The notes under the pieces were generated by a model that ran no database searches, had not been told where the DNA came from, and was given only the letters and a program-made list of their open reading frames with translations. Source: Adenophora triphylla var. japonica (Eukaryota; Streptophyta; Magnoliopsida; Asterales; Campanulaceae). From it: a stretch of 64,000 bases of DNA. The position numbers were made by a program, and so were the translations under genes. Shown here piece after piece: positions 11,952 to 22,789 of the stretch. The stretch lies in contig JAFEMH010006975.1 of assembly GCA_022495995.1 (NCBI GenBank), positions 1 through 64,000 of the forward strand, read 5' to 3'. How positions within the stretch are numbered: the stretch's first letter is position 1; each line of letters starts with the position of its first letter.

Positions 11952-12686
11952 CTCCCTTCATTTCAGCTGAGTGAAGACTTATTTTATTTTTGTTCTGTTC
12001 TAATTCAATGGAGACTGCTCAAAATGAAAGAGAATATTTACTATTTTTTTCATTCATTCTCTCTCCTATTTTACTTTTACATTCACAACACCAATCAAAT
12101 TACTATTCATCCCACTCATTCTCTCTCCTATTTAATTTTTCATATTCACAATGTTATAAATATCCGCCCACTTAGGGTGGATTAATTCCATTTGAAATGG
12201 GTCTCCTATCTGATCAAACAACTTGATAGAGTTTTATCTGGGATAAACCCTTATCTCCTGGTTGTTTTGGATAGGTAACTGACTTATCTCTCCAGCTGAA
12301 AATATGCTATAAGAATAGCAACGTATTCAGCCAAAAATCAATAAGAAAAGCTCTTTTTTATCTCTCAGTACTCTCTCCTCTCCCTCAAGAACAATCACCG
12401 GGTTCTTGGATTTGGATCGTGAATAATCTGTGCACGACTCTAGTAGCCGGGCATTTCATATCCGCGAAGAATCAAGGTTGTACGAGGAAGCAAATCGGAT
12501 CGAAGCTTGTAGAGGCCGTAGCAACAAGTTGGTTCAAGATCAATTCGGGTATTCATCAAGAGGTAATCCGCAAACCTGAATACGTATTAAATGTTTACAC
12601 ACAACATTTCCTTTCACTTTTTATCTCTCTTACTTTTCCTTAATCTGTGTGCCCAAATTTTTGATATCCACTCTGCTGGAACGGAG
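11952..12686. mobile_element. Stowaway-like MITE with an internal insertion
   Basis: The left end reads TA-CTCCCTTCATTTCAGCTG and the right end CTGCTGGAACGGAG-TA, which are imperfect inverted ends of the CTCCCTCCGT type with TA on both sides. The interior left part (to about 12180) and right part (from about 12580) resemble the T/C-rich body of the other Stowaway copies here. The middle (about 12190-12570) is unrelated and looks inserted. Its nature is not recognised. Confidence 0.5.
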
Positions 12687-13219
12687 TATATAATTGTAAC
12701 TTTTTTTTAAAATGTGCAGTGATTTTTGTAGGCCTATAAATGATATATTTTGAGCTTTTTAAACCCTGCTGTTAAGGGGGGGGGAGACCAATGGCTTATG
12801 TAGATCTCAATATTTTATTTGATTTGATATCTTGTGTGTTTCGTGATTCATCCGAAGCTAAAGTTATGCCTATTTTCGCACACGCGCTCAATAACAAATT
12901 TTTTGACATTAATAAAACACATGTACTAACTCTCTTTGTAACTCACAATGGATAAACCATTTTAGTGGTAGTGTATTTTATAGCCATAATGGTCCTTCTC
13001 CGTCAAAAACACGTGGTAAAACCCAAAGCCTCCCCACCCTATTACCACCACAAGCTTCCGTCATCATCATCAAAATCCTACCATTCTAAATCACCACCAT
13101 CATCGGCTCAACCCATTAGCTGAAACTTCTCCTTATCCAACCGCCTTTTCGTCCAACGAAAGCTCAACCCTTAGCCGAAACTCCTTCTCCAAACTCCACC
13201 TCAAAAATGCAGCCATCAA

Positions 13220-13222
<3 letters not shown>
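12687..13222. other. Stretch without a recognisable gene
   Basis: AT-rich sequence with a G run at 12775-12784. From about 13010 it becomes C-rich with CCACCATCAT-type triplets and no long frame. From about 13000 onward it probably belongs to the copia-like element interrupted by element B. Confidence 0.4.

Positions 13223-13273
<51 letters not shown>
13223..13273. repeat. (TC)n microsatellite
   Basis: About 25 uninterrupted TC dinucleotides. It creates a false Arg-Glu repeat frame on the minus strand. Confidence 0.95.
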
Positions 13274-13275
<2 letters not shown>

Positions 13276-13535
13276 CTATTCTATTAAACCCTCCTTGTCG
13301 AAACCCCTTACTTCCGCTAACATAAAAAGTCTCTCCTCCAACCCTCCACCCTCGGTATAACCCAAAGTCGAAAACCCTTCTCCACCCTTTATATATCACA
13401 AATCTTAAGTATACATTTGTCCCTCCTCCATAACCACCTACCATCAAAACTCTATCCTCTTAAATCATATAACCATCGGCACATGCCGAAACCCACCAAC
13501 TAACACCACCATTGGCATCTTATGACTTCCATACC

Positions 13536-15058
13536 TGAAATTACCCGGGATCCGGCTCGCGCGCGGAGGGCCCCCGTGCATCTTCGCAAATTCGTCGCTC
13601 GTTCGGGAAGTCGCCCGGATCCGAGAGGCAGCACAATCGCGCCCCGGCATCTGGCTTATTCCGTTTTAGCGTTTTGCGAGGTTGGAGGTGTCTCGCCGTT
13701 TTGCTTTCGCATTTTGTAGAGTCGCCACGCCGTTTTTATTAAGCCCAAAACATTGAAAAAGGGCATCAGTTTAAAGATAAATTTTAAACTGTTTTTGTGT
13801 GATGAGATTTTGAGTTCGGAGGTCAGATGACTCCTCGGGAAGAGAATATTAGAATATTAGAGCTCACCCGAGTCGCCTCGTAAAAACGAGTCTTTCGGAT
13901 ACCCCTAATATCCTTTAAATGTTGTGTGTGTGTGTGTGTGCTTTTAAAAATGCATGCTGTATCGGATGTCTACATTGTATTGAAATGTATTGAAATAGAA
14001 TAGGAAGGAAGCCTTACCAATGTTGGTTCGTGTACATGTCTTCCGCGGGGAATAGTGTTTGAGGTCGGAGTAAGCGTTAGGTTTGCTTCGGGGATGCCGG
14101 TTGTACGCGGACGAGTTTCGGCGTGAGTTGAGGTTGCGGGCTGCGTTCGGGCGAGAGGTTCGGCGTGCGTGGGGATCGTCGGGATCACTCGGGCGAGAGG
14201 TTCGGCGTGCGTTGTGGTGGCGAGTCACTCGGGCGTAGGTTCGGCGTGCGTTGGAATCGTTGGTTGGATTCGGGCGAGAGGTTCGGCAAGGTTTGGGATC
14301 GCCTGGTTTGACTCGGAAAGAGCGGGACACCGTGGGAAAGACCGAGCGAGGCCTCGGAGTACCACGAGGGGCCTCAGAGTACCTCGAGAGTGCCTCGGGG
14401 CAGCGCGGGAGCGTCTCGGGAGCGCTCGGAGAGGCTTCGGAGCACCTCGAGGGGGCTCGGAAGGCCTCGGAAGGATCCGAAGGGGCCGGGAATGCCTCGA
14501 AAGGTCTTAGAAGGGGAGCCGAAGGCTTAGGGAGGAAGAGAGAAGTGGGAGGTGTGAAAAAATGAGGAGGGAAGCCCTCTATTTATAGTAAAAATTTCGG
14601 AGCAAGAGGTCAGTACGGACCTCTTAGGTAATCCAATTTTGGATTTCCTCGATTTGAGGGAATCTGCAATGATGGAGAATATTTACGGAATGATGATGTT
14701 CCCACGAGCAATAAGGTCCGTACGGACCATCTTGCATGCGAAGAGGTCCGTACGGACCAACTGCGCATGGAAGTCATCATTTCTCCGGGATTTGAGGAAT
14801 ATTGTGGACTTTAAGGGGATTTAGTAATCATTGAAACAAAGAGGTCCGTACGGACCTTAATTGCTTTTCGATTTCTGAAAATTCCCAAAAGGTCCTTTTG
14901 TCCCTTTTTATCCCGAGAAAGGCTCCTCCCTTGGTTTGGTTGGGGGTTTGAGAGGGTTTTGAGAGGGTTTTGAGTGAGAGAGGTCTCAGGAGGCTGCGTG
15001 GATGAGTCTGCGGTGTTTCCGGGTGTTTGAAAGGGAGTGATCCAGTTGGGGTACTTAC
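13536..15058 (-). repeat. Element B 3' LTR
   Basis: It begins TGAAATTACCCGGGATCCGG, identical to 37146 onward. About the first 490 bases are identical to the other LTR and the rest shows scattered small differences. It contains a TATA box for the minus strand (14579-14588) and four copies of the palindrome GGTCCGTACGGACC (one degenerate). The inner edge is at about 15058-15060. Confidence 0.9.
14608..14856. promoter_or_regulatory. Palindrome cluster in U3 of the element B 3' LTR
   Basis: GGTCCGTACGGACC occurs exactly at 14715-14728, 14745-14758 and 14843-14856, with a degenerate copy at 14608-14622. All lie upstream (minus strand) of the TATA box at 14579-14588. A self-complementary 14-mer repeated four times in a promoter region suggests a dimeric factor site; that function is an inference. 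Confidence 0.6.
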
Positions 15059-15339
15059 GAAGCCCTCGACGACGTCGCTTATGAAAGAAGTGGGGTCGCC
15101 CGATAAGATAAGGGTCCTAATGCGGATCGCGTCTTTGGGAGAGGGAAGTGGCAGTGAGGGTCGAAAGTGAGGACGTGGTGGTGTCCTTTTGGGTGACCGT
15201 TTGGAGGTCGATAGAAATTTGGACCTGTGATAGGATTCCTACGTATCCACAGCGGGAATCGAAGCACAGTCGTAGTTCCGGGTGTGGGGTGAGTGTTACG
15301 CGAGATGCGGGCGTGGTGGTGCCACAGGTGTTGTGTGAC

Positions 15340-16100
15340 CGCAGAGGTCGATGGTGAGGACGTGGTGGCGTCACTGGTGGCCGTATAGGTCGGTGATAAG
15401 GAGCGTGGTGGCGTCGGTGACCGCATGGGTCGGTGATAAGGAGCGTGGTGGCGTCAGGGGTGGCCAAGTATAGGTCGGTGATAAGGGCGTGGTGGCTGTC
15501 CGGGGGTGGCCATGGAGGTCGGTGATAAGGGAACGTGGTGGCGTCGGGGTGGCCGCATGGGTCGGTGATAAGGACGTGGTGGCGTCCGGGGTGGCCAAAT
15601 ATAGGTCGGTGATAAGGACGTGGTGGCGTCTGGGTGGCCGTATAGGTCGGTGATAAGGACGTGGTGGCGTCTGGTGGCCGTATAAGGTCGGTGATAAGGA
15701 CGTGGTGGCGTCACGGGGTGGCCGTATAGGTCGGTGATAAGGACGTGGTGGCGTCGGGGTGGCCGTATAGGTCGGTGGTAAGGGCGTGGTGGCGTCTGGG
15801 TGGCCGTATAGGTCGGTGGTAAGGACGTAGTGGCGTCACAGGTGGCCCGTATAGGTCGGTGATAGAGACGTGGTGGCGTCTGGGTGGCCGTATAGGTCGG
15901 TGATAAGGACGTGGTGGCGTCGGGGTGGCCGTATAGGTCGGTGATAAGGGACAGTGGTGGCGTCTGGGTGACCGTATAGGTCGGTGATAAGGACGTGGTG
16001 GCGTCCGGGGTGACCGTATAGGTCGGTGATAAGGACGTGGTGGCGTCCGGGGTGACCGTATAGGTCGGTGATAAGGACGTGGTGGCGTCCGGGGTTGAAG
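15340..16100. repeat. Tandem array, unit about 41 bp (element B 3' region)
   Basis: The unit is TAGGTCGGTGATAAGGACGT followed by GGTGGCGTCTGGGTGGCCGTA. Roughly 18 copies are present with small indels. Such arrays in the region before the 3' LTR are known for Ogre/Tat elements and can seed satellite DNA. The reading frames seen across it are by-products of the repeat. Confidence 0.9.
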
Positions 16101-16300
16101 CTTAGTTCGGGAGTATGAACCTAAGTTGTGACCTAGTTCAGGAGTATGACCTAAGTTGGGATTTAGTTTCAGGAGTATGAACCTAAATTGGGAAGGAGCT
16201 CGGGCTTACTTTGATGGCCGGTGCTGGGGATATGCAGTCTTGCATGACCTCCCTTTGACTTGTTGGGGGGGAGGAGCTCGGGCTTACTTTGATGGCCGGT
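16100..16300. repeat. Short repeats between the two arrays
   Basis: Three copies of a unit near 34 bp (AGTTCGGGAGTATGAACCTA type) occur at about 16105-16195. The block GAGCTCGGGCTTACTTTGAT then appears twice (about 16197 and 16273). No coding signal is seen. Confidence 0.7.
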
Positions 16301-17225
16301 GCTTGCGTTGCCGTTGAGGTGGGCGAAGTTCGGGCTTACATCTGACTGCCGGTGCTTGAATTGCTGGGGATGCGTGACCACTGTAGGAGCCACTTTTACA
16401 TTGGGAAGATGACTTCGGACCTTCGGTGGTTGAGTTGTCGTTGAAGCGTTTGGAGCGTCTTGTGCCTTGATATTACGTCTTTGGGAGGTGTTGGCTCCTT
16501 CTTGAATTGCCGTTGAGCGGGGCGGTGGTTGGAATTGCCGTTGGAGTGGGCGAGGACCAGGTCTTACGTTGATGGCGGTGATTGAATTGCCGTTGAAGTG
16601 GGCGAGTCGGGCTTACATCGGCTTAGGTGGTTGATTTGCCGTTGAAGTGGGCGAGAGTCGGTCTTACGCTTGACGGCCGGTGGTTGATTTGCCGTTGAAG
16701 TGGGCGAGAGTCGGTCTTACGCTTGGCCCGTAGGTGGTTTTGCCGTTGAAGTGGGCGGAGTCCGGTGCTTACGCTTGACGGCCGGTGGTTGATTTGCCGT
16801 TGAAGTGGGCGGAGTCGGTCTTACGCTTGACGGCCGGTGGTTGATTTGCCGTTGAAGTGGGCGAGTCGGTCTTACGCTTGACGGCCCGGTGATTGATTTG
16901 CCGTTGAAGTGGCGAGGACCGGTCTTACGGCGACGGCCGGTGGTTGATTTGCCGTTAAGTGGGCGAGAGTCGGTCTTACGGCAGCGGCCGGTGGTTGATT
17001 CTGCCGTTGAAGTGGCGAGTCCGGTCTTACGGTGGCGGTGGTTGGATTTGCGTTGAAGTGGCGAGTCCAGGTCTTACGCTTAGCGGCGGTGGTTGGAGTA
17101 TTGCCGTTGAAGTGGCGAGACCGGTCTTGTGCAGCTTGACTAATGCCGTGGATTGCCGTTGAAGTGAGGGGTGCCGTTGAAGTGGGCGAGACCGGTCTTA
17201 TCGGTCTCTGCGGCCCGGTGGTTGA
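16300..17225. repeat. Tandem array, unit about 53 bp (element B 3' region)
   Basis: The unit is GGTTGATTTGCCGTTGAAGT followed by GGGCGAGAGTCGGTCTTACG and CTTGACGGCCGGT. About 15 copies are present, more diverged than in the 41-bp array. The long minus-strand frames across it are artefacts of periodicity. Confidence 0.85.
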
Positions 17226-17301
17226 ATTCCAGTTAAAAGAGGTAGCAAAGGGAACAGATCTTATGCGACAATTCAAGGGAGTGGTCTGCTGAAATGTTGA
17301 G

Positions 17302-18090
17302 ATGTGTGGCGCCTCGGCCGAGATGAAAGGACGCCGCAGTGCTAGCGCAGGAGAGAGAGGCCTGGCCCATGAGCCTCCCAGGAAGGTTCCCGATCTGGGC
17401 CAGGATTTCACGTGCGTCCGCGGGGACGGATCGAGGAAGGAGGGTGTATGCATGCCGTTCGGAGACGAGCTCTGGCTTGCGTGCCCACGGGTGGATCTGG
17501 ATAGATCGGTGAGTGTGCTTGACTCTTTTCCATTTTGGCATCTTTTACGCATTTTTCTCTTTTTGTTGTTGAGTATCTTACATTGATGAGCGTTTCTTTG
17601 GCTTTTTGTTGGTGCGAGGTCAGGAGAGGCCTACGATATGCGACTCGCCGTTACGTGGCGATGCGCTCCTTCGCTAAGAAGATGGCGTCGAAGGTGTCTT
17701 GTCGGTCTTCGCGTCGTGTGCGGCGTACGAGCCCTATGCCTTCGAGGCATTACGTGGATGTTCCTCACTTTAGAGCCGGCCGGAGCCGCAGCGAGAGGGG
17801 CCTTTGAGGCGGCGTCGCATGGATGCGGGGCGTCTTCGAGCTGCGGGGGCCTTCGAGGAGCGGCCCTTTTATCGGTTCATGCCTCACGCACGGCGCACGG
17901 TGAGGTTCCTCGAGCCTTCTTTCCTTGATCCTTTCGCCGGATTTGATCCTTGAGTACTTCTCGTAGGAGCCTCGGGCGGGTGCTCGGTATTCCGACGATG
18001 AGGATGTGACGGGCGAGTTGTTTGGGATGCCCGACTTTTCTTTGGAGGATCTTGGCGAGGGGATGATGATGAGGATTACGAGTAGTATTC
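17302..18090 (+). pseudogene. First plus-strand (antisense) coding remnant of element B
   Basis: The plus-strand frames between the 53-bp array and the main antisense gene are Arg/Ser-rich at 17535-17807. They end near 18090 in an acidic tail (YSDDEDVTGELFGMPDFSLE, then Asp/Glu residues after one extra base). A T-rich run (18121-18137) and an AATAAA motif (about 18169) follow. The acidic C-terminus followed by a polyadenylation-like signal suggests the end of a gene. The protein is not recognised, the frames are broken and the start is unknown. Confidence 0.35.
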
Positions 18091-18438
18091 ATTTGCTTTC
18101 CCTCTTTTCATATCCCTCTCTCTTTTTTTTTTTTTTTGTTTAGCAACAGAGACATTTTTGGGTACTGTAATAAAACACATGTATTTGCATGGCAAACGAG
18201 TATTTTATTTTAAGATGTAATGTCATTTATTTTTGTGATTCTAGGAATTGTCCTAGAAATTGTTGCTATTATTATTTTTTATTTTGTACATGCCACGTGG
18301 TGAGAGTGCGTTTGTGGGTAGTGTTGGTTTGCCGGAAATGGCTTTGGCCGATGTTTGGGCTTGTTTGGAGCAAGGTTTTCTTGAGGGCCGGTGGTTTTAT
18401 CTTGTTTTTTGCAGGGAAATGGGTTACATTTGCAAGGA

Positions 18439-18483
18439 GGTCCGTACGGACAGACCTATGTTGCAAAGAGGTCCGTACGGACC
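18439..18483. promoter_or_regulatory. Palindrome pair upstream of the element B antisense gene
   Basis: GGTCCGTACGGAC (18439-18451) and GGTCCGTACGGACC (18470-18483) repeat the exact palindrome of the element's own LTR promoter, with about the same 30-bp spacing as the LTR pair at 14715/14745. They lie 120-160 bases upstream of the candidate ATG at 18602. Confidence 0.5.
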
Positions 18484-18601
18484 AACCTTGCTTTTCAGGA
18501 GGACTTAAATGCTTTCCAGTGTCTGGACTTTCCCCCATTCCCCATTTGCAGCCATTTTCGAGCTTTCTTCCCCATTTTCTCTAGGAACCTCCATTTTTGC
18601 C

Positions 18602-20140
18602 ATGGATTCTTCGCGCGTTCCAAGAATTTTGCCGAGGCTTTCGCAGGAGAGGCAAGCATACTTCCTTGAGCGGTGAAAATGTGGATGAGACGCCGTATGA
18701 GGCATCGAGACGGGCTTTCGAGGTAAGGTTTCATCTTTGCTCGATTTGGTCTTTTAAGGAGTTGGTTCTGATTGGGATTTGTTGCGGGCCGCCGCGAAGT
18801 TACAGGATGTTAGGAGGCACGTGTCTTGTTTCTCCTATAATGAAATGGTGCCCACTTTTGAAGATTTTCGGGCTTTGATCGGAGGGCCGGAGAGTGGAGG
18901 CCATCTCGCTTCCTTTGGTTGGTGGTCTTCTTTGTGAGCGTGAAGCTTGCGAGACTTTCTTCGTACTTCGTTGGAAGAAGTGCGAGGGCATGATCCTTGA
19001 TTCGGGTCATATCGACATTTCGAGGCTGTAGGAGCGGTTCATGGTTGATGATGAGAGTGACGTCTCTTGGGATGTATTTGCCTTGTGTACGATAGCGACG
19101 CTCTTTACGGTCGGCTCCACTTGGCATTTGTGATGGCGCTTTGCTAGATGTGGTAGAGCGGCTGCCGTTTGGAGAGGATGTTGTCCCGTTGGTGCTTTGG
19201 GGAGACTCTTCATGGTATCGGCCGTCTGGCGGCCCAGGGATCGTTTTATGAGAGAGGAAGCCCCGCTTTGCTCACACTTGTAATGGCTGCGAGAGAGACT
19301 CCGAGCCATGCCAGAGGCTCAGGACGTCGTTTAGCCGTGGTCATTTGCTCGGCGACCTCTTGTGTTGGATATGGATCGGTCACTTTGGGAGAGATGGATG
19401 GCACGGCTTAGTACGCATCGAATCCATTTGGTGGGTTCCGCTGGAGAGATTGAGACCGGGAGGATCTTGCGGGAAGGGTCCTACGTTGTCGAGTTCCGGG
19501 TTTGTCTTGGTCCTCCTTCTATATTCCGTCGCTTGTTTCCGGCGATTTGGGATGAAGCGAGGAGCCTTTGTTGGGCCAGGATGACCTTCTTATGCGGAGA
19601 TAGCTCCTCTTTGTATGGCGGCTCAGTGCCTTCTTGTATTGTACGAGGGTATGGAAGTATTCCGCTTTCCCTCTGTGGTACTCCTTAGGCGTCGGGAGAG
19701 TGTCGTGTTGGCGACTCGGTATACGGCTTTGGTATGAGCGGCGTGTTAGAGCGATCCCAGGTGGTCTTGGAGAGCGGGCGTGTAGCGCTTACGGGATCCG
19801 GTTGCCGCAGTAGCTATTGCACTTAGAGTGCCGAAGCCTGGTCTCGACCCTTTGGATGTGACGGGAGACGCTTTGTTTGACTACGAGACTAGGGTTGGCC
19901 AGGCACCGGCGAGAGAGAGGTCCTCTTTTACGGGCTCGCGGGGAGGAGATCGAGCCGAAGCACGGGCGAATGAAGCCACGAGAGCTACTTGGGTTGTTTG
20001 ACTCTACGGGGAGGACCCCGGATCTCGGGCGAGAGACGCGAGTTGGTTCACGTGGAGCGAAAGAAGACTCGCAGGGGACGAGGGAAGAAAGGAAAGAATG
20101 GCGAGGGACAAGCGCGAGATGGCGCGGAATGACCTCCTAG
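18602..20140 (+). pseudogene. Main antisense additional ORF of element B (DUF7745/plant-mobile-domain-like, broken)
   Basis: A plus-strand frame starts at ATG 18602 (MDSSRVPRILPRLSQERQAY). After frame changes it reads RRHVSCFSYNEMVPTFEDFR (near 18805-18870), which resembles the conserved CFTFxDxxLxPTLEEY block of proteins encoded antisense in Ogre-like elements (DUF7745 type, recalled). A further open block at 19362-19688 reads SLWERWMARLSTHRIHLVGS. A Glu/Arg-rich end stops at 20140. Several frameshifts and stops are present. It lies tail to tail with pol, whose integrase end is near 20856. Function unknown. Confidence 0.55.
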
Positions 20141-20604
20141 GTATCCATTCATTGCATTGCAAACACATTATTAGTTAAATGTATTAAAATTTGTTTTTAG
20201 CATGTTGTGAACTTGAGAGTAGGCCGTGCTTGAACTCATCAAGAAATGTTGTAACCGTTAGTGATTTGTGATTTACTTTTAAAGCTTTGTCGAGACGCAA
20301 GATCTTTTGTTTGCCTTTGCTTACATTTGTGCACTTTGTCGGCGTCCATCTTTGGACTTTTACATTGCATCGGCGGGCCCGACGATGCAGGCCACAGCGG
20401 CAATCCCCTTTTCTTTGAGGCTTTGTATTTGGTGAGAGGTTGAATGTTCCCTTGACAAGTTGTTTTGACGGTCTTTTCGTAGATTCCTTGCCTCTTCTTT
20501 GGCGTCGGGCTCTTGACCTCAATTTCGCGGCTTACGTTTGAGCTCTTTTTTTTGTTTTTTTTTATTGTTTTTATTGTTTTTTGTGAGCCCTTGCTCAAGC
20601 TCTC

Positions 20605-20631
20605 TTTTTTTTTTTTTTTTTTTTTTTTTTT
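20605..20631. repeat. T27 homopolymer between the antisense gene and pol of element B
   Basis: An uninterrupted run of T on the plus strand, with T-rich sequence also at 20545-20580. It gives a false poly-Lys segment on the minus strand. It may be a relic poly(A) of an inserted sequence; no target duplication was found. Confidence 0.8.
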
Positions 20632-20855
20632 GAAGCGCGTGAGGGCGAAGACAAGCCCTGGCTTGGAAGTAGACATGAGTCGGTCGTTTGATCTTGAGTG
20701 ACCCTCGGATGTCCTTTGATGTTGCCGCCGTCGTTTGACTTGGTCAAGGTGGCTAGGGGCGTGTTCTTGAAAAGTGCGGAGCTTGATGGAGGTCTTGATT
20801 GACATTCAAACTTTTGACTTTTTGTGTATTTTTAGACCGGACCAATTAAGGTTGC

Positions 20856-21790
20856 CTACGTTCCCCGGACTAGAGGGCTCGGGTCTGCGTAGTTCGACAC
20901 TACATGGAGTGCCAAGAGATGCACGGTTGTTCTTCTTCGGGCGAAGTATCTGCGAAGTTTGCTTCCGTTTGACTCGGATTCATGAAGGGATTGCCGTCTA
21001 GGTCTGTTAGCTTCGTGGCGCCTCGGAGAAGATCTTTTGAACCACGAAAGGGCCGATCCAGTGGGTTCCCATTTTCCCGGTGGGTTGGTTCGAGTGGGAG
21101 GCTTTTCTTTGAGTACAAGGTCACCTTCCACGATGTCTCGGGATTTGACTTTCTTGTCGAAAGCTCTAGCCATCCTGCTTTGATAGGCTCGGACGTGTTC
21201 CATGGCCTTTAGTCGTCGCTCGTCTAGCGAGCCAATTCGTCGTGTCGGCTTCGGAGCCATTCGACTTCGTTGATGTCATTTTCCGGCGGCACTCGGAGTG
21301 AGGGAATTTCTAGCTCGATGGGAAGAATTTGCTTCCATCCCGTACGTCGGGGCATATGGGGTTTCTCCCGTGGGCATTCGGCCCGATGTGCGGTAGCCCC
21401 AAAGTGCAAGGTGCGGCTTCTCGGGCCAATCTCGTCCTCGGGTGGTCATTTTTCGGATGATCCGTTCGAGGTTTTGTTTCTTTGCTTCCACGGCGCCGTT
21501 TGTTTGTGGCCGGTAGGGAGAAGATTTGTGGCGTGTGATCTTGAATTCGCCCGACGGTGCCGTCGAATTCTCGCTTCGAAGTGTGAGCCGTTATGCGATA
21601 TGACCTCATTTGGGATGCCGTATCGGCAGATGATGTTTTCCTTGAGGAAATGCGCGACCTTCTTGGAAGTGAGTACCTTGTAGGACTTGGCTTCACCCAT
21701 TTGGTGAAGTAGTCGATGGCTACTAAGATGAACTCGTGGCCAGATTCTTTGCTGGCGGAGCGATTTTCCCGATGACGTCAATTCCCAGTG
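20856..21790 (-). pseudogene. Element B integrase core and C-terminal domain, frameshifted
   Basis: Minus strand: the core spans about 21300-21790 and is readable in pieces (VAHFLKENIICRYGIPNEVI, then ALWGYRTSGRMPTGETPYA). The C-terminal region at 20856-21260 reads RAYQSRMARAFDKKVKSRD and GDLVLKEKPP, the usual basic tail before the GKW block. The frame changes near 21270 and 21500. Role: cDNA insertion. Confidence 0.75.
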
Positions 21791-22640
21791 GCGAAAGGGC
21801 GAGTGTTGTCATGCGGTAGAGATCGTGGGGCGGCGGATGATTGAGGTTGGAGAACCGTTGGCACTTGTCGCAGCCCTTTCGGACAAAGTGGATGCAATCT
21901 GCCTCCGTGGAGATCCGGTAGTAGCCCATCCTGAGAATGATTTGCATCAGGGCCCTGGCGTTCATGTGGGGACCGCAAGCCCCATGGTGGACCTCGTTCA
22001 TGAACTTGTTCGCTTCTTCTTGACTGATGCAGCGTAGGAGTGGCCCATGGTAGCGTTTCTTGTATAACATGTCCCCGAGGATGACGAAGTGAGAGGCAAG
22101 GCGTTTGAGGGCCATGATGCTCTTGGTTTTGACCCCTTCTGTGTGTTGTCCTTCCTTGTTCATGAAGGTAGTTTCCCCGTTCTTGAGGTATTGGAAGATC
22201 TGGTTGTACCATGGCTCATTGACGGGCTTAGGTTCTGGTTCGATCTCACAACAGTAGGCAGGAATTTCCTTTCGTCCGACTTTGAAGGGTTTGATTGCTT
22301 TTCCTTCAGGGATTTCCACAAGGGAGGCGAGGTGGCTAAGGCATCTCGCAAACCTGTTTCGGTCTCTTGGCAAGTAATGGAAGGTGACCTCTTCGAATTG
22401 TGTGATGAGGTCCTCTATGCGGGCATGGTATTTTTGCAAGCCGGGTCTATGGTTTTCCACTTGTTGGAGACTTGGTTGATGATCAAGTGAGTCCCCATAA
22501 ACTTCGAGTTTACGGACATTCCTCTCGAGTGCGGCTTGTAGTCCAGCGGTGCGAGCTTCATATTCGGCGGCATTGTTGGTTACCTCGAAATTGAGCTTTA
22601 TAGCAATTGGGGTGTGCTCGTCTTTGGGATCCACGAGCAT
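21723..22640 (-). pseudogene. Element B archaeal-type RNase H and integrase zinc finger
   Basis: A 305-residue open frame on the minus strand. Residues 1-50 contain VTNNAAEYEA and LEVYGDS, the marks of the additional RNase H found in Tat/Ogre elements. Residues about 215-270 contain the integrase zinc finger: HH near EVHHGACG, then KGCDKCQRF (C-x2-C). The first core block follows. This is the longest intact pol piece of element B. Confidence 0.8.
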
Positions 22641-22789
22641 ACCGATCCGTTTCCCTTTTGGTTGGCCGCTCCGTCAAAGAACGGTTGCCATCGGTTTCGC
22701 CTTCGATTGCGAAGATTCCCTCGTCTGGAAATTGTGGTTCGGGGCCTCGAGCCTCGTCGGTCGGGAAGTCGGCCGGTTGTTCGGCCATG

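Noticed and set aside
13133..13447. 104-codon frame with an Arg-Glu repeat
   Set aside because: Produced by the (TC)n microsatellite.
15079..17552. Several 70-230 codon frames on the minus strand (His/Pro/Thr-rich)
   Set aside because: They follow the periodicity of the 41-bp and 53-bp arrays and have no start context or known domain.
20239..20805. 188-codon Lys-rich minus-strand frame
   Set aside because: It crosses the T27 run, and no conserved block is visible beyond the integrase end.
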